Source: Zeimonas sp044507525
Lineage (GTDB): Bacteria > Pseudomonadota > Gammaproteobacteria > Burkholderiales > Burkholderiaceae_E
Length of the DNA: 64,000 bases
Assembly (NCBI GenBank): GCA_044507525.1
Contig: JBIQJM010000005.1
Span: forward strand, 1 to 64,000
Reading direction: 5' to 3'
Under the pieces are notes generated by a model, which made no database searches, was not told the DNA's origin, and worked only from the letters and a program-made list of their open reading frames with translations. Both the position numbers and the translations under genes were made by a program. Positions 29,661 through 38,368 of this stretch are shown piece by piece. Numbering within the stretch: position 1 is the first letter of the stretch; every line of letters starts with the position of its first letter.

Positions 29661-31310
29661 ATGGAAATCGAGCGCGAGTCGATGGAGTTCGACGTCGTGA
29701 TCGTCGGCGCGGGGCCCGCAGGGCTGTCCGCCGCGATCCGGCTCAAGCAGCTCGCCGCCGAGCGGGGAACCGAGCTCGGCGTCTGCGTCGTCGAGAAAGG
29801 CTCCGAGGTCGGCGCGCACATCCTTTCGGGCGCCGTAATGGACCCGCGCGCGCTGGGCGAGCTGTTCCCCGACTGGCGCGAGCGCGGCGCGCCGCTGGGC
29901 ACCGAGGTGCGGGAAGACCGCTTCCTGTTCCTTTCGGAGAAGGGCACGCGGCGCGTTCCGAACTGGATGCTTCCCGAGTGCTTCCGCAACCACGGCAACT
30001 ACGTCGTGAGCCTGGGCGAGTTCGTCCGCTGGCTCGGCGCGCAGGCCGAGGCGCTGGGCATCGAGGTCTACCCCGGATTCGCCGCTGCCGAGATCCTCTA
30101 CGACGAGCAGGGCGCGGTGAAGGGCATCGCCACCGGCAACATGGGCGTGGGACGCGACGGCGAGCCGACGGCGAACTTCCAGCCCGGCATGGAGCTGCAC
30201 GGCAAGTACACGTTCTTCGCCGAGGGATCGCGCGGCCACCTGGGGCGCCAGCTGATTTCGCGCTATCGGCTCGACGAGGGGCGCGACCCGCAGAGCTACG
30301 CGATCGGCATCAAGGAGCTGTGGGAGATCGAGCCCTCGAAGTTCGAGCCGGGGCTCGTCATCCACACCGCCGGCTGGCCGCTGGAGAACGACACCTACGG
30401 CGGCTCGTTCCTCTATCACTGGCGCGACAACAAGATCGCCATCGGATACGTCGTCGGTCTGAATTACGGCAATCCGTACCTGTCGCCGTACGAGGAGTTC
30501 CAACGTTACAAGACGCATCCGGCAATTCGTTCCGTGCTCGAAGGCGGCAAGCGGCTGTCGTACGGTGCGCGCTCGATCACCGCCGGCGGGATCAATTCGC
30601 TGCCGAAGTTCAGCTTCGCGGGCGGTTGCCTGATCGGTTGCGACGCCGGCTTCCTCAACGCATCGCGCATCAAGGGCAGCCACGCGGCGATCAAGACCGG
30701 AATGCTGGCCGCGGACGCCGCCTTCGAGGCGATCACGGCAGGCCGCTCGGCGGACGAGCTCGTCGCCTATCGCGACGCGTTCGAGAAATCGTGGCTGCGC
30801 GACGAGTTGCACCGGGCGCGCAACTTCAAGCCGGCGATGGGCAAGGGACTCTGGATGGGGACGCTGCTCGTCGGGATCGACCAGACCGTGTTCCGCGGCA
30901 AGGCGCCGTACACGATGCACACGAAGCGCCCCGACAACGAATACCTGAAACCCGCGGCGGAATCGAAGCCGATCGCCTATCCGAAACCCGACGGGAAGAT
31001 CTCGTTCGACCGGCTGTCGTCGGTGTTCGTCTCGAACACCAACCACGAGGAGGATCAGCCGGTGCACCTGACGCTGAAGGACCCGCAGGTGCCGGTGCAG
31101 ATCAACCTCGCCCGCTACGCCGGCCCCGAACAGCGCTACTGCCCGGCCGGCGTCTACGAGTTCGTGCGCGACGACTCGGGTGCCGAACGATTGCAGATCA
31201 ACGCGCAGAACTGCGTGCACTGCAAGACGTGCGACATCAAGGACCCGACGCAGAACATCGTGTGGGTCGTCCCCGAGGGGGGCGGCGGGCCGAACTATTC
31301 CGAGATGTGA
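29661..31310 (+). CDS. Electron transfer flavoprotein-ubiquinone oxidoreductase
   Basis: 549 residues. The N-terminal FAD motif is VVIVGAGPAGLSAAIRL. The C-terminal part holds the 4Fe-4S cluster motif NCVHCKTCDIKDPTQNI. It passes electrons from ETF, reduced by acyl-CoA dehydrogenases, to membrane ubiquinone, linking fatty-acid and amino-acid oxidation to respiration. The ATG at 29661 is chosen because the FAD motif begins a few residues later. The frame is open to about 29580. Confidence 0.95.
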   Translation: MEIERESMEFDVVIVGAGPAGLSAAIRLKQLAAERGTELGVCVVEKGSEVGAHILSGAVMDPRALGELFPDWRERGAPLGTEVREDRFLFLSEKGTRRVPNWMLPECFRNHGNYVVSLGEFVRWLGAQAEALGIEVYPGFAAAEILYDEQGAVKGIATGNMGVGRDGEPTANFQPGMELHGKYTFFAEGSRGHLGRQLISRYRLDEGRDPQSYAIGIKELWEIEPSKFEPGLVIHTAGWPLENDTYGGSFLYHWRDNKIAIGYVVGLNYGNPYLSPYEEFQRYKTHPAIRSVLEGGKRLSYGARSITAGGINSLPKFSFAGGCLIGCDAGFLNASRIKGSHAAIKTGMLAADAAFEAITAGRSADELVAYRDAFEKSWLRDELHRARNFKPAMGKGLWMGTLLVGIDQTVFRGKAPYTMHTKRPDNEYLKPAAESKPIAYPKPDGKISFDRLSSVFVSNTNHEEDQPVHLTLKDPQVPVQINLARYAGPEQRYCPAGVYEFVRDDSGAERLQINAQNCVHCKTCDIKDPTQNIVWVVPEGGGGPNYSEM

Positions 31311-31337
31311 AGGGCGCGGGGCGTAGGGCGGGAGAGC

Positions 31338-31364
31338 GAGCAAGCCGGCATCGCCGGCCTGCTC
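31338..31364. terminator. Hairpin between convergent ETF-QO and RNA-binding protein genes
   Basis: GAGCA-A-GCCGGC and GCCGGC-C-TGCTC form a stem with one mismatch and a 3-nt ATC loop, 28 nt after the ETF-QO stop. The pyrimidine-rich run that follows has few Ts. It is a possible terminator for both converging genes. Confidence 0.45.
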
Positions 31365-31398
31365 CTTCCCCCTTCACCCTCGACCCTTCACCGGGGTT

Positions 31399-31872
31399 CT
31401 ACTGCCCGAATTGCCGCGCGCGTCGTTGGCCGCCGTAGCCGCCGCGATTGCCGCCGCCTCCGTCGCGGTCGCCGTAGCCGCCTCCACCACCCCCGCTGTA
31501 GCCGCCGCCTCCACCACCGCGACCGTAGCCGCCGCCACCGCCGTAGCCACCACCTCCGCCACCGCCGTAGCCGCCGCCTCCGCCGCCACCGTAGCCGCCG
31601 CCCGGACGTCGCCCGCCTCCACCCCCCTGCTCGCGGGCTTCGTTGACGACGAGGCTGCGCCCTTCGAGCGAGTAGCCGTTGAGGGCGCGGATGGCGGCTT
31701 GCGCCGCGTCATCGGAGGTCATCGTGACGAAGCCGAAACCGCGCGAACGACCGGTTTCCCGGTCGGTGACGATCTTCGCGTCGGTGACTTCACCATGACT
31801 GCCGAACAGCTGCGACAACTGTGCATCGGTTGCGCGCCACGGCAGGTTTCCTACATAGATCTTGGTTCCCAT
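31399..31872 (-). CDS. RRM RNA-binding protein with glycine-rich tail
   Basis: 157 residues. The N-terminal 80 residues are one RRM domain with RNP2 (IYVGNLP) and RNP1 (RGFGFVTM). The tail is almost all Gly with regularly placed Tyr (GGGYGGGG repeats), then an RRARQFGQ end. Similar small RRM proteins in cyanobacteria and proteobacteria bind RNA and may act in cold or stress responses. The tail could drive condensate formation (inference). GAGGAAA precedes the ATG. It diverges from lexA. Confidence 0.9.
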   Translation of the reverse strand: MGTKIYVGNLPWRATDAQLSQLFGSHGEVTDAKIVTDRETGRSRGFGFVTMTSDDAAQAAIRALNGYSLEGRSLVVNEAREQGGGGGRRPGGGYGGGGGGGYGGGGGGGYGGGGGYGRGGGGGGYSGGGGGGYGDRDGGGGNRGGYGGQRRARQFGQ

Positions 31873-32110
31873 CGAGAAAGTTTCCTCGAACCGTTAGCCT
31901 CATTGCATCTCGAGGAACACCGAACCAGCAGCCCGAGAAATGCAACTCCGCGAGCCGGATGGACCGGTCCGTTTTTCGACTTTGCCACAAACGCTCACGT
32001 ATGCACAGACAACTTCGCAGCGGACTGCGGAGCTTTGGACAGGCATGAACAGGAAAGGCGCCATCGCGAAATCGGCGCAGCAAACGGCTTGCCCGGATCG
32101 ACAGGAGAAC

Positions 32111-32230
32111 GGGGAAGGGAGAAGGGGTCCGCTTCGAAAAACAGATGCAATCCATGAAAAAAAGAGGTACTGTACGGAAATACAGCATCGGGTAGCGAGG
32201 CGGCCGGCATCCGGCCCTTCTCCCTTCCCC
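32111..32230. repeat. 16-bp perfect inverted repeat of purine/pyrimidine tracts enclosing the lexA SOS box
   Basis: The left arm GGGGAAGGGAGAAGGG (32111-32126) is exactly complementary to the right arm CCCTTCTCCCTTCCCC (32215-32230). The 88 nt between the arms contain the SOS box. The right arm lies in the lexA leader just before the ATG. Confidence 0.85.
32168..32187 (+). promoter_or_regulatory. SOS box (LexA operator) of lexA-imuA-imuB
   Basis: TACTGTACGGAAATACAGCA matches the E. coli consensus CTGT-N8-ACAG core and lies 60 nt before the lexA ATG. It predicts autoregulation of lexA and damage-induced expression of imuA and imuB. Confidence 0.88.
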
Positions 32231-32247
32231 CTTCCCTTCTCGAAAAA

Positions 32248-32889
32248 ATGCGCGACCTCACCCCCCGCCAACAGCAGATCCTCTCGCTGATCCGCCAGCA
32301 CATCGCCGACACCGGTTTTCCGCCCACGCGCGCCGAGATCGCCGCGCAACTCGGATTCCGCTCGGCCAATGCTGCCGAAGAGCATCTGAAGGCGCTCGCG
32401 CGCAAGGGAGTCATCGAGCTCACGGCGGGTGCTTCGCGCGGCATCCGCCTGAAGCGGTTGGCCGAGGCGCCGAACGAGCATCCGACTGCGGTGCAGGTCG
32501 TCTCGAGCCTGCCGCTCATCGGCCGTGTCGCCGCCGGCAGCCCCATTCTCGCGCAGGAACACGTCGAAGCCAGCTACGCGATCGACCCGAACCTGTTCTC
32601 CGCAACGCCCGATTACCTGCTGCGCGTACGCGGCATGAGCATGCGCGACGCCGGCATCCTCGATGGCGATCTGCTCGCGGTACGTCAGGCCCATGAAGCG
32701 CGCAACGGACAGGTCGTCGTTGCGCGCGTCGGCGACGAGGTCACCGTCAAGCGCTGGCGGCGGCGCGGCAACACGGTCGAACTGCTGCCCGAGAATCCCG
32801 ACTTCGCACCCATCGTCGTCGATGCGCGCACCGACTCCTTCTCGATCGAAGGCATCGGCGTCGGCCTGCTGCGCGGCGGCAAGCTGTGA
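32248..32889 (+). CDS. lexA: LexA repressor, SOS regulator
   Basis: 213 residues. The N-terminal winged helix-turn-helix (TRAEIAAQLGFRSANAAEEHL) binds SOS boxes. The C-terminal S24 protease domain has the Ala-Gly cleavage site in RVAAGSPI, the catalytic Ser in RGMSMRDAG and the catalytic Lys in DEVTVKRW. RecA-ssDNA filaments trigger self-cleavage. imuA starts 10 nt after its stop. Confidence 0.97.
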   Translation: MRDLTPRQQQILSLIRQHIADTGFPPTRAEIAAQLGFRSANAAEEHLKALARKGVIELTAGASRGIRLKRLAEAPNEHPTAVQVVSSLPLIGRVAAGSPILAQEHVEASYAIDPNLFSATPDYLLRVRGMSMRDAGILDGDLLAVRQAHEARNGQVVVARVGDEVTVKRWRRRGNTVELLPENPDFAPIVVDARTDSFSIEGIGVGLLRGGKL

Positions 32890-32899
32890 GGACGGGACG

Positions 32900-33691
32900 A
32901 TGTCCTCCTCCCCGTTGCCCGGCACGGTCTGGCGCGCCAGCCGAATCGGCCACGCAGCCGTACTGGCCTTCTCGAGCGGCTTCGCCGCGCTCGATGCGGA
33001 ATTGCCCGGCGCCGGCTGGCCTGCCGGGATGCTCACGGAGCTGATCAGCCGGGAATCGGGCATCGGCGAGCTGCGCCTGCTGGTTCCGCTGCTGCGCCGG
33101 CTCACCCGCGAGCGTCGTTTCGTCGTCGTGCTGGGCCCGCCGCAGACTCCCTACGCCCCGGCCCTGGCGGGCTACGGCATCGATCTGGACTACCTGCTCA
33201 TCGTCCAGGCCACGCACGCAGCCGATCGCCTGTGGGCCGTCGAGCAGACGCTGAAGAGCAGCGGTTTCGGCGCCCTGCTCGCCTGGCTGCCGCAGCCGCG
33301 CACGCGCCCCGAGCATCTGCGCCGCATGCAGCTCGCCGCGCACGGCACGCAGGGTCCGGCGTTCCTCTTTCGCCCGCTCGAGGCGCAGTTCGATTCCTCC
33401 CCGGCGCCGTTGCGCCTGCTTCTGCTGCCGCGCCCCGAGCAGCGCCTGTCGGTGCAGATCCTCAAGCGGCGCGGACCGGTCATCGCCGATCCCCTCCTCG
33501 TCGACCTGCCCCGGCCGCTGTCGTCGATCCGCTTGCGTTCCCGCATTTCACCCGAAGCGGCATCGGCCGTGCCGATGCAAACGATCCACGGCGGAGCCCG
33601 AATGCCCCCCGACCCGGCGGCCGAGTCTTCGGCGCAGGAAACGCCGCGTTCCCGTTCTTCCGATCCGGCGGCGCTGCGCGAGACCCGGTGA
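32900..33691 (+). CDS. imuA: ImuA, translesion synthesis accessory protein
   Basis: A 263-residue RecA/SulA-like protein: AELPGAGWPAGMLTELI near the start, then a RecA-type core (RRFVVVLGPPQTPYAPAL) without an intact Walker A. In other bacteria ImuA acts with ImuB and DnaE2 in damage-induced mutagenesis. The C-terminal 45 residues are low-complexity. GAGG lies 8 nt before the ATG. It is co-transcribed with lexA and imuB. Confidence 0.88.
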   Translation: MSSSPLPGTVWRASRIGHAAVLAFSSGFAALDAELPGAGWPAGMLTELISRESGIGELRLLVPLLRRLTRERRFVVVLGPPQTPYAPALAGYGIDLDYLLIVQATHAADRLWAVEQTLKSSGFGALLAWLPQPRTRPEHLRRMQLAAHGTQGPAFLFRPLEAQFDSSPAPLRLLLLPRPEQRLSVQILKRRGPVIADPLLVDLPRPLSSIRLRSRISPEAASAVPMQTIHGGARMPPDPAAESSAQETPRSRSSDPAALRETR

Positions 33692-33698
33692 GGCACGC

Positions 33699-35201
33699 GT
33701 GTGGTGGCTGGGGCTGTTTTTCGAACGGCTGTCGCTCGACGTCGTCGAACGCGGTACGGCGGTCTCCGCGGCGTCGCTCGCGTTGTGCGACCGGCACTGC
33801 GTGCTCGACGCGAACGACGTCGCCCGCGCGCAGGGCATCGCCCCGGGAATGAAGCGAGCCGCCGCGCAGGCGCTCGTGCCCACGCTGCAGTTGCTCGAAC
33901 GCGATCCCGGCGAGGAGCGGCGGGCGCTCGAATCGGTCGCCGCCTGGCTGCAGCAGTTCACGCCGTCGGTGAGCGTGCAGTCCGACCTCGCCATCGACGC
34001 ATTCGACGACGCGCCCTCGCCCTGCGGCCTGCTCGCCGAAGTGGCACCGAGCCTGCGCTATTTCGGCGGTTTCCGCGCGTTGCTCGCCCGTGTGCGCGCA
34101 GGCCTGCAGTCGCTCGGCTATCGAGTGCGCATCGGCGCAGCGCCCACGGCGAGCGCGGCCTGGCTGTTCGCACGGCATCGCGACGCCGTCTTCGCCTCCG
34201 AAACGCGGCTCGAGGAGTGCGTCGGCGCACTGCCCGCGCACCTGCTGGCGCGCACCCGCAGGCAGCGCGAATTGCTCGATTCGATCGACGTGCGCCACGT
34301 GCGCGACCTGCTCGCGCTGCCGCGCCCCGCTGTCGCGCGCCGCCTGGGCGGCACGCTGCTCGACGAGATCGATCGTGCGCTCGGCCGCCTGCCCGAGCCG
34401 AGAGCCTGGTTCGAAACGCCTGCGGTATTCGACCTGCGCATCGAGTTGCTCGCGCACGTCGAGCATGCCGAAGCGCTGGTGTTCGCCGCTCGTCGCCTGC
34501 TCGACCCCATGACCGGCTGGCTCGCCGCCCGCCACGGCGCGATCCGCGCATTCACGCTGCATGCCGAACACGACGAGCACGACGACACGCGCCTCGAGAT
34601 CCGGCTGGCCGACCCGACGCGCGATGCGCAACGGCTGCTTTCGCTGCTGCGCGAGAGGCTCTCCGTCACGCGCCTGCCCGAGGCGGTCTACGCATTGCGG
34701 CTGCGCTGCGAGGACATCGTCGCGCTGCCCGACACCAGCGGCGAACTGTTCCCCACGCCGGGGGCCGCGCACGAGAACCTGCGCCGCCTGGTCGAGCGCT
34801 TGCAGGCCCGTCTCGGACCGGGACACGTCCAACGCCTGCGGCTTGCCGCCGACCATCGGCCGGAGGCCGCATACCGGTTCGAAACGGTGGACGCCCCGGC
34901 GCTCGCGGCGAATCGCGCCGGCGAGCCTGCATCGCTGCCGGTCGCGTCGCTGCCTCGACCCTTGTGGCTGTTCGATCGACCGATCGCGCTGGCCGAGCGC
35001 AACAACCGCCCGTGGTGGCGCTCGGCGTTACGGTTGCTGGCCGGGCCCGAACGGATCGAAGGCGGCTGGTGGGACGGTCCCCTGATGCAGCGCGACTACT
35101 TCATCGCCGAAGACGACACCCACGCGCTGTACTGGATCTACCGGGAGCGGCTGGCGACCGACGCCCGCCGTGCGTGGTTCGTGCATGGGAGATTCGGGTG
35201 A
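33699..35201 (+). CDS. imuB: ImuB, inactive Y-family polymerase homologue
   Basis: A 500-residue Y-family-like protein starting with GTG (WWLGLFFERLSLDVVE). The acidic catalytic residues of active Y-family enzymes are not conserved: where active enzymes have an SIDE-type motif this one has LAIDAF and SLRYFGG. ImuB is a hub that binds the beta clamp, ImuA and DnaE2. The C-terminal region RPLWLFDRPIAL and WWxGPxxRDYF matches the family. GAGG precedes the GTG. The DnaE2 partner is encoded 26 kb away. Confidence 0.9.
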   Translation: MWWLGLFFERLSLDVVERGTAVSAASLALCDRHCVLDANDVARAQGIAPGMKRAAAQALVPTLQLLERDPGEERRALESVAAWLQQFTPSVSVQSDLAIDAFDDAPSPCGLLAEVAPSLRYFGGFRALLARVRAGLQSLGYRVRIGAAPTASAAWLFARHRDAVFASETRLEECVGALPAHLLARTRRQRELLDSIDVRHVRDLLALPRPAVARRLGGTLLDEIDRALGRLPEPRAWFETPAVFDLRIELLAHVEHAEALVFAARRLLDPMTGWLAARHGAIRAFTLHAEHDEHDDTRLEIRLADPTRDAQRLLSLLRERLSVTRLPEAVYALRLRCEDIVALPDTSGELFPTPGAAHENLRRLVERLQARLGPGHVQRLRLAADHRPEAAYRFETVDAPALAANRAGEPASLPVASLPRPLWLFDRPIALAERNNRPWWRSALRLLAGPERIEGGWWDGPLMQRDYFIAEDDTHALYWIYRERLATDARRAWFVHGRFG

Positions 35202-35217
35202 AGGACGGATCCTTCCT

Positions 35218-35604
35218 TCAGATCGACTGCCCCGGGAAATTGCGTTCGCGCTTCTCGGCGATCGCCTGGCAATCGATGCAGCGGTGCGCGAGCGGGGCGG
35301 CCTCGAGTCGCTCGAAGGGGATCTCGACGCCGCAATCGGTACACACTCCGTAGGTGCCTTCCTCGACGCGCCGCAGCGACGAGCGAAGCGCCCGCCATTC
35401 GTCGACGTCGCGCATCGCTTCCGAGAGATCGACCTCGCTCTCGGTGAGGATCGAACTGAGGTCGCCGGCATCGCCGACGCCGTCGAAGCCGGCGAAACCC
35501 TCGGCGCTCTCGCCCAGCTTGCGTGCGATGTCTTCTTCGAGCACGGCGAGGCGACTGCGGATCTGCGCGACGATCTGAGCGAGCTGGTCTTCGGACAAGG
35601 GCAT
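35218..35604 (-). CDS. TraR/DksA family zinc-finger protein
   Basis: 128 residues. A helical N-terminal half is followed by a four-Cys zinc finger (CTDCG and CIDC). DksA-family proteins bind the RNA polymerase secondary channel and modulate transcription, often with ppGpp. The coiled-coil tip differs from classical DksA, so this is a paralogue. GGAGG lies 7 nt before the ATG. An FNR-like box lies about 50 nt upstream. It converges with imuB. Confidence 0.88.
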   Translation of the reverse strand: MPLSEDQLAQIVAQIRSRLAVLEEDIARKLGESAEGFAGFDGVGDAGDLSSILTESEVDLSEAMRDVDEWRALRSSLRRVEEGTYGVCTDCGVEIPFERLEAAPLAHRCIDCQAIAEKRERNFPGQSI

Positions 35605-35652
35605 TCGGGTACCTCCGGACGCCGCATCGTACGTCGCAGGCGGACGTCGGCG

Positions 35653-35666
35653 TTGATCGACGTCAA
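35653..35666. promoter_or_regulatory. FNR/Anr-like box upstream of the DksA-family gene
   Basis: TTGATCGACGTCAA differs from the consensus TTGAT-N4-ATCAA at one position and lies 49 nt upstream of the DksA-family ATG, between it and the GDPD gene. The rest of the 213-bp gap shows nothing else recognised. Confidence 0.55.
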
Positions 35667-35817
35667 TCGCTGCACTCGGCGTGCCCGCCCGGCGAGCCGA
35701 CCGTGCACGGAACCCTCCGGCGACGCGACGCCGGAGCGGTCGGGGATCCGCGGCGCCGCGACGCGGCTCCGAAGCGCGCCGCCGCCGCATCGCGGACGGT
35801 ACTCTCGACGACCCTCC

Positions 35818-36603
35818 CTAGCGCCGGCGGTGCGGCGGGATACGGTCGACGGCGTCGGTGATCAGCACGTCGAGCCCCGCATCGAAGAGTTCGTCGGCGC
35901 GCTTGCCGTCGTTCACCGTGTACGCCAGCACGCGCAGCGAAGCACGATGCGCCTGCTCGATGTGCGCCCGCACCAGCGTCGCGTGCTGCGCATCGAGCGC
36001 CACGCAGCCGAGCGCCGTGCAGCGATCGAGCCAGTCTTCGGGCAGCTCGCCGAAGAGCAGCGCGCGCGGCAGCTCGGGCGCGACTTCCCGCGCGGCGGCC
36101 AGCGCCACGGCCGAGAACGACGACAGCAGCGGCGGCACGGCCGCTTCTCGCCATGCCTCGCGCGCATCGAGCGCGATCGACGCGCCCGTCTCGCGCTCGC
36201 GCCCCGGCGACGGCTTGATCTCGATGTTGAGCATCGCGTCGTTGTCGAGAATCCAGTGCGCGACGCGATCGAGCGTGGGAATGCCTTCGCCGGCGTATTC
36301 GGCCGAGTGCCAGCGCCCGGCGTCGAGCCGTGCGAGCGCCGCGAACGGATGGGCGTCGACGCGGCCGTGCCCGTCGGTGGTGCGCTCGAGCGTCGCGTCG
36401 TGCATCAGCAGCGCGACGCCGTCGCCCGAGAGCTTGGCGTCGATCTCGAACATCCGGTAGCCGAACGAACGCCCGACGCGCAACGCCGCCAGCGTGTTCT
36501 CGGGCGCCCGGCGGCCGGCGCCGCGGTGCGCGACGAAGGCCGGATACGGCCAGTCGGAGAACGAGACCCGGGGCTTCGTCCCCATGTCGCGCCGCGCGCT
36601 CAA
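35818..36603 (-). CDS. ugpQ: Glycerophosphodiester phosphodiesterase
   Basis: A 261-residue GDPD-family TIM barrel. AHRGAGRRAPENT gives the catalytic His and Arg-Glu, FEIDAKLSGDG the metal ligands, and MHDATLERTTDG the second catalytic His. It cleaves glycerophosphodiesters to glycerol-3-phosphate and an alcohol. It follows the ugp transport genes with a 19-nt gap, which supports the UgpQ assignment. Confidence 0.9.
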   Translation of the reverse strand: MSARRDMGTKPRVSFSDWPYPAFVAHRGAGRRAPENTLAALRVGRSFGYRMFEIDAKLSGDGVALLMHDATLERTTDGHGRVDAHPFAALARLDAGRWHSAEYAGEGIPTLDRVAHWILDNDAMLNIEIKPSPGRERETGASIALDAREAWREAAVPPLLSSFSAVALAAAREVAPELPRALLFGELPEDWLDRCTALGCVALDAQHATLVRAHIEQAHRASLRVLAYTVNDGKRADELFDAGLDVLITDAVDRIPPHRRR

Positions 36604-36622
36604 CGCCGGATCTCCCCGCGGT

Positions 36623-37468
36623 TCACTTGTCGGACTCGACGAGGCCCTTGACGAACCACCGCTGCATCAGCACGACGATCGCCACCGGCGGCACCATCGC
36701 GAGGATCGCGGTGGCCATCACGAGGTGCCATTCGGTGGCGGCGTCGCCGCCGGCGATCATCCGCTTGATGCCGATCACCACCGGATACATCGACTCCTGC
36801 GTGGTCACGAGCAGCGGCCACAGATACTGGTTCCAGCCGTAGACGAACTGGATGACGAACAGCGCCGCGATGCTCGTGCGCGACAGCGGCAACAGCACGT
36901 GCCAGAAGAAGCGCATCGGCCCGGCGCCGTCGATCTTCGCCGCCTCGGCGAGCTCCTCCGGCACCGTCATGAAGAACTGCCGGAACAGGAACGTGGCGGT
37001 GGCCGAAGCAATCAGGGGCAGCGTCAGCCCCGCGTAGGTGTCGATCAGGCGCAGCTCGGCCATCACCTGGTAGGTCGGCATGATGCGCACCTCGACCGGC
37101 AGCATCAGCGTGACGAAGATCAGCCAGAAGGCCGTGCGCCGGAACGGAAAGCGGAAATAGATCAGCGCGAAGGCCGAGAGCAGCGAGATCGCGATCTTCC
37201 CGATCGCGATCGTCAGCGCCATGACGAGGCTGGTGCTCATCATCCGCGCCACCGGCGCGGTGGTGTTTCCCGCGCCCGATGCGAGCACCTCGGCGTAGTT
37301 GCTCAGGAACTGCGTGCCGGGCAGCAGCGACATCGGCACGGCCTGCACCTCGTCGAGCGTCTTCGTCGACGCAACGAAGGTCACCCACACCGGAAACGCG
37401 ACGACGAGCACGCCGAGCACCAGCACCGCGTAGGTGAGGATCCGGGCGGGAAGGCTGCGTCCGGGCAT
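36623..37468 (-). CDS. ugpE: sn-Glycerol-3-phosphate ABC transporter permease UgpE
   Basis: 281 residues with six predicted membrane segments and the EAA loop (EELAEAAKIDGAGPMRFFWHVLLP in part) that contacts the ATPase. It matches UgpE closely, including the C-terminal FVKGLVESDK. It lies 9 nt after ugpA. No ATPase gene follows it. Confidence 0.92.
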   Translation of the reverse strand: MPGRSLPARILTYAVLVLGVLVVAFPVWVTFVASTKTLDEVQAVPMSLLPGTQFLSNYAEVLASGAGNTTAPVARMMSTSLVMALTIAIGKIAISLLSAFALIYFRFPFRRTAFWLIFVTLMLPVEVRIMPTYQVMAELRLIDTYAGLTLPLIASATATFLFRQFFMTVPEELAEAAKIDGAGPMRFFWHVLLPLSRTSIAALFVIQFVYGWNQYLWPLLVTTQESMYPVVIGIKRMIAGGDAATEWHLVMATAILAMVPPVAIVVLMQRWFVKGLVESDK

Positions 37469-37477
37469 CGGAAGCGC

Positions 37478-38362
37478 TCAGTAGCGCACGCGCCGCTCGA
37501 CGTAGCGGAACTGCACGACGGTGAGCGTGAGCACGATGGCCATCAGGATCACCGACTGCGCCGCCGAGCCCCCGATGTCGAGGCCCCGGAAGCCGTCGTT
37601 GAACACCTTGTAGACGAGGATCTCGGTCGCCTTCGCCGGGCCGCCTCCGGTGGCCGCGTCGACGATGGCGAAGGTCTCGAAGAAGCAGTAGACGATGTTG
37701 ATGACGAGCAGGAAGAAGGTGGTCGGCGACAGCAGCGGGAAGATCACCGAGCGGAAGGTGCGCCACGCGCCGGCACCGTCGATCGCCGCCGCCTCGAGCA
37801 GCGACTTCGGGATCGACTGCAGGCCGGCGAGGAAGAAGATGAAGTTGTAGCTGATCTGCTTCCAGACCGCGGCGATGATGATGAGGATCATCGCCTGCCC
37901 GCCGTCGAGCACGTGGTTCCATTCGATGCCGATGCGGCCGAGCCAGTGCGAGACGATGCCCAGCGTCGGGTTGAAGAGGAACATCCACAGCACGCCGGCG
38001 ATCGCCGGCGCCACCGCATACGGGACGATCAGCAACGTGCGGAACGCGTAGGCGCCGCGGATCGCGCGGTCGGCGAAATAGGCGAGCGCGAGGCTCAGGA
38101 CGAGTCCGATCACGGTGACCGCGGTCGAGAACACCGCCGTCACCTGGAACGAATACAGGTACAGCTCGTCGGCCAGCAGGTACCGGAAGTTCTCCAGCCC
38201 GACGAACTCGCGGCTGCCGCCGAAGGCGTCCTGGATGAACACCGACTGGAGCAGCGCCTGCAGCGCCGGCCAGTAGAAGAAGACCAGGACGATCGCCAGC
38301 TGCGGAGCGAGCAGCGCGGCCGGGAGCCACCCGGCCGCGCCGAAGAGTACGCGCTTTTCCAG
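37478..38362 (-). CDS. ugpA: sn-Glycerol-3-phosphate ABC transporter permease UgpA (non-canonical start)
   Basis: Homology to UgpA continues upstream of the first GTG (38242): the preceding 40 codons encode FGAAGWLPAALLAPQ and then a membrane helix ending FFYWPALQALLQS, matching the first helix of E. coli UgpA. That stretch has no ATG, GTG or TTG and is closed by the ugpB TAG in the same frame. A CTG at 38362 gives 294 residues, almost the E. coli length. The EAA loop (EAAAIDGAGAW) and six membrane helices are present. Confidence 0.85.
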   Translation of the reverse strand: MEKRVLFGAAGWLPAALLAPQLAIVLVFFYWPALQALLQSVFIQDAFGGSREFVGLENFRYLLADELYLYSFQVTAVFSTAVTVIGLVLSLALAYFADRAIRGAYAFRTLLIVPYAVAPAIAGVLWMFLFNPTLGIVSHWLGRIGIEWNHVLDGGQAMILIIIAAVWKQISYNFIFFLAGLQSIPKSLLEAAAIDGAGAWRTFRSVIFPLLSPTTFFLLVINIVYCFFETFAIVDAATGGGPAKATEILVYKVFNDGFRGLDIGGSAAQSVILMAIVLTLTVVQFRYVERRVRY

Positions 38363-38368
38363 GGCGCC

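Larger units (their letters stand above)
31873..32247. other. 375-bp divergent intergenic region between the RRM gene and lexA
   Basis: It holds the lexA SOS box and a long inverted repeat, listed separately. It is visibly richer in A and T than the flanking genes. Short frames here (for example from an ATG at 32045) run into lexA out of frame and look non-coding. The half next to the RRM gene probably carries its promoter and leader, but no clear motif was found. Confidence 0.6.

Noticed and set aside
31440..31620. Repetitive DNA that could be taken for a tandem-repeat locus or CRISPR-like array
   Set aside because: It is the coding sequence of the Gly-Tyr tail of the RRM protein. Unit length is irregular and there are no spacers.
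32045..32290. Small plus-strand gene in the RRM-lexA gap
   Set aside because: The frame has no recognisable product, spans the SOS box and runs into lexA out of frame.
33699..35201. Active DinB/Pol IV-type polymerase
   Set aside because: The acidic catalytic residues are missing and the gene sits behind imuA, so ImuB is the better call.
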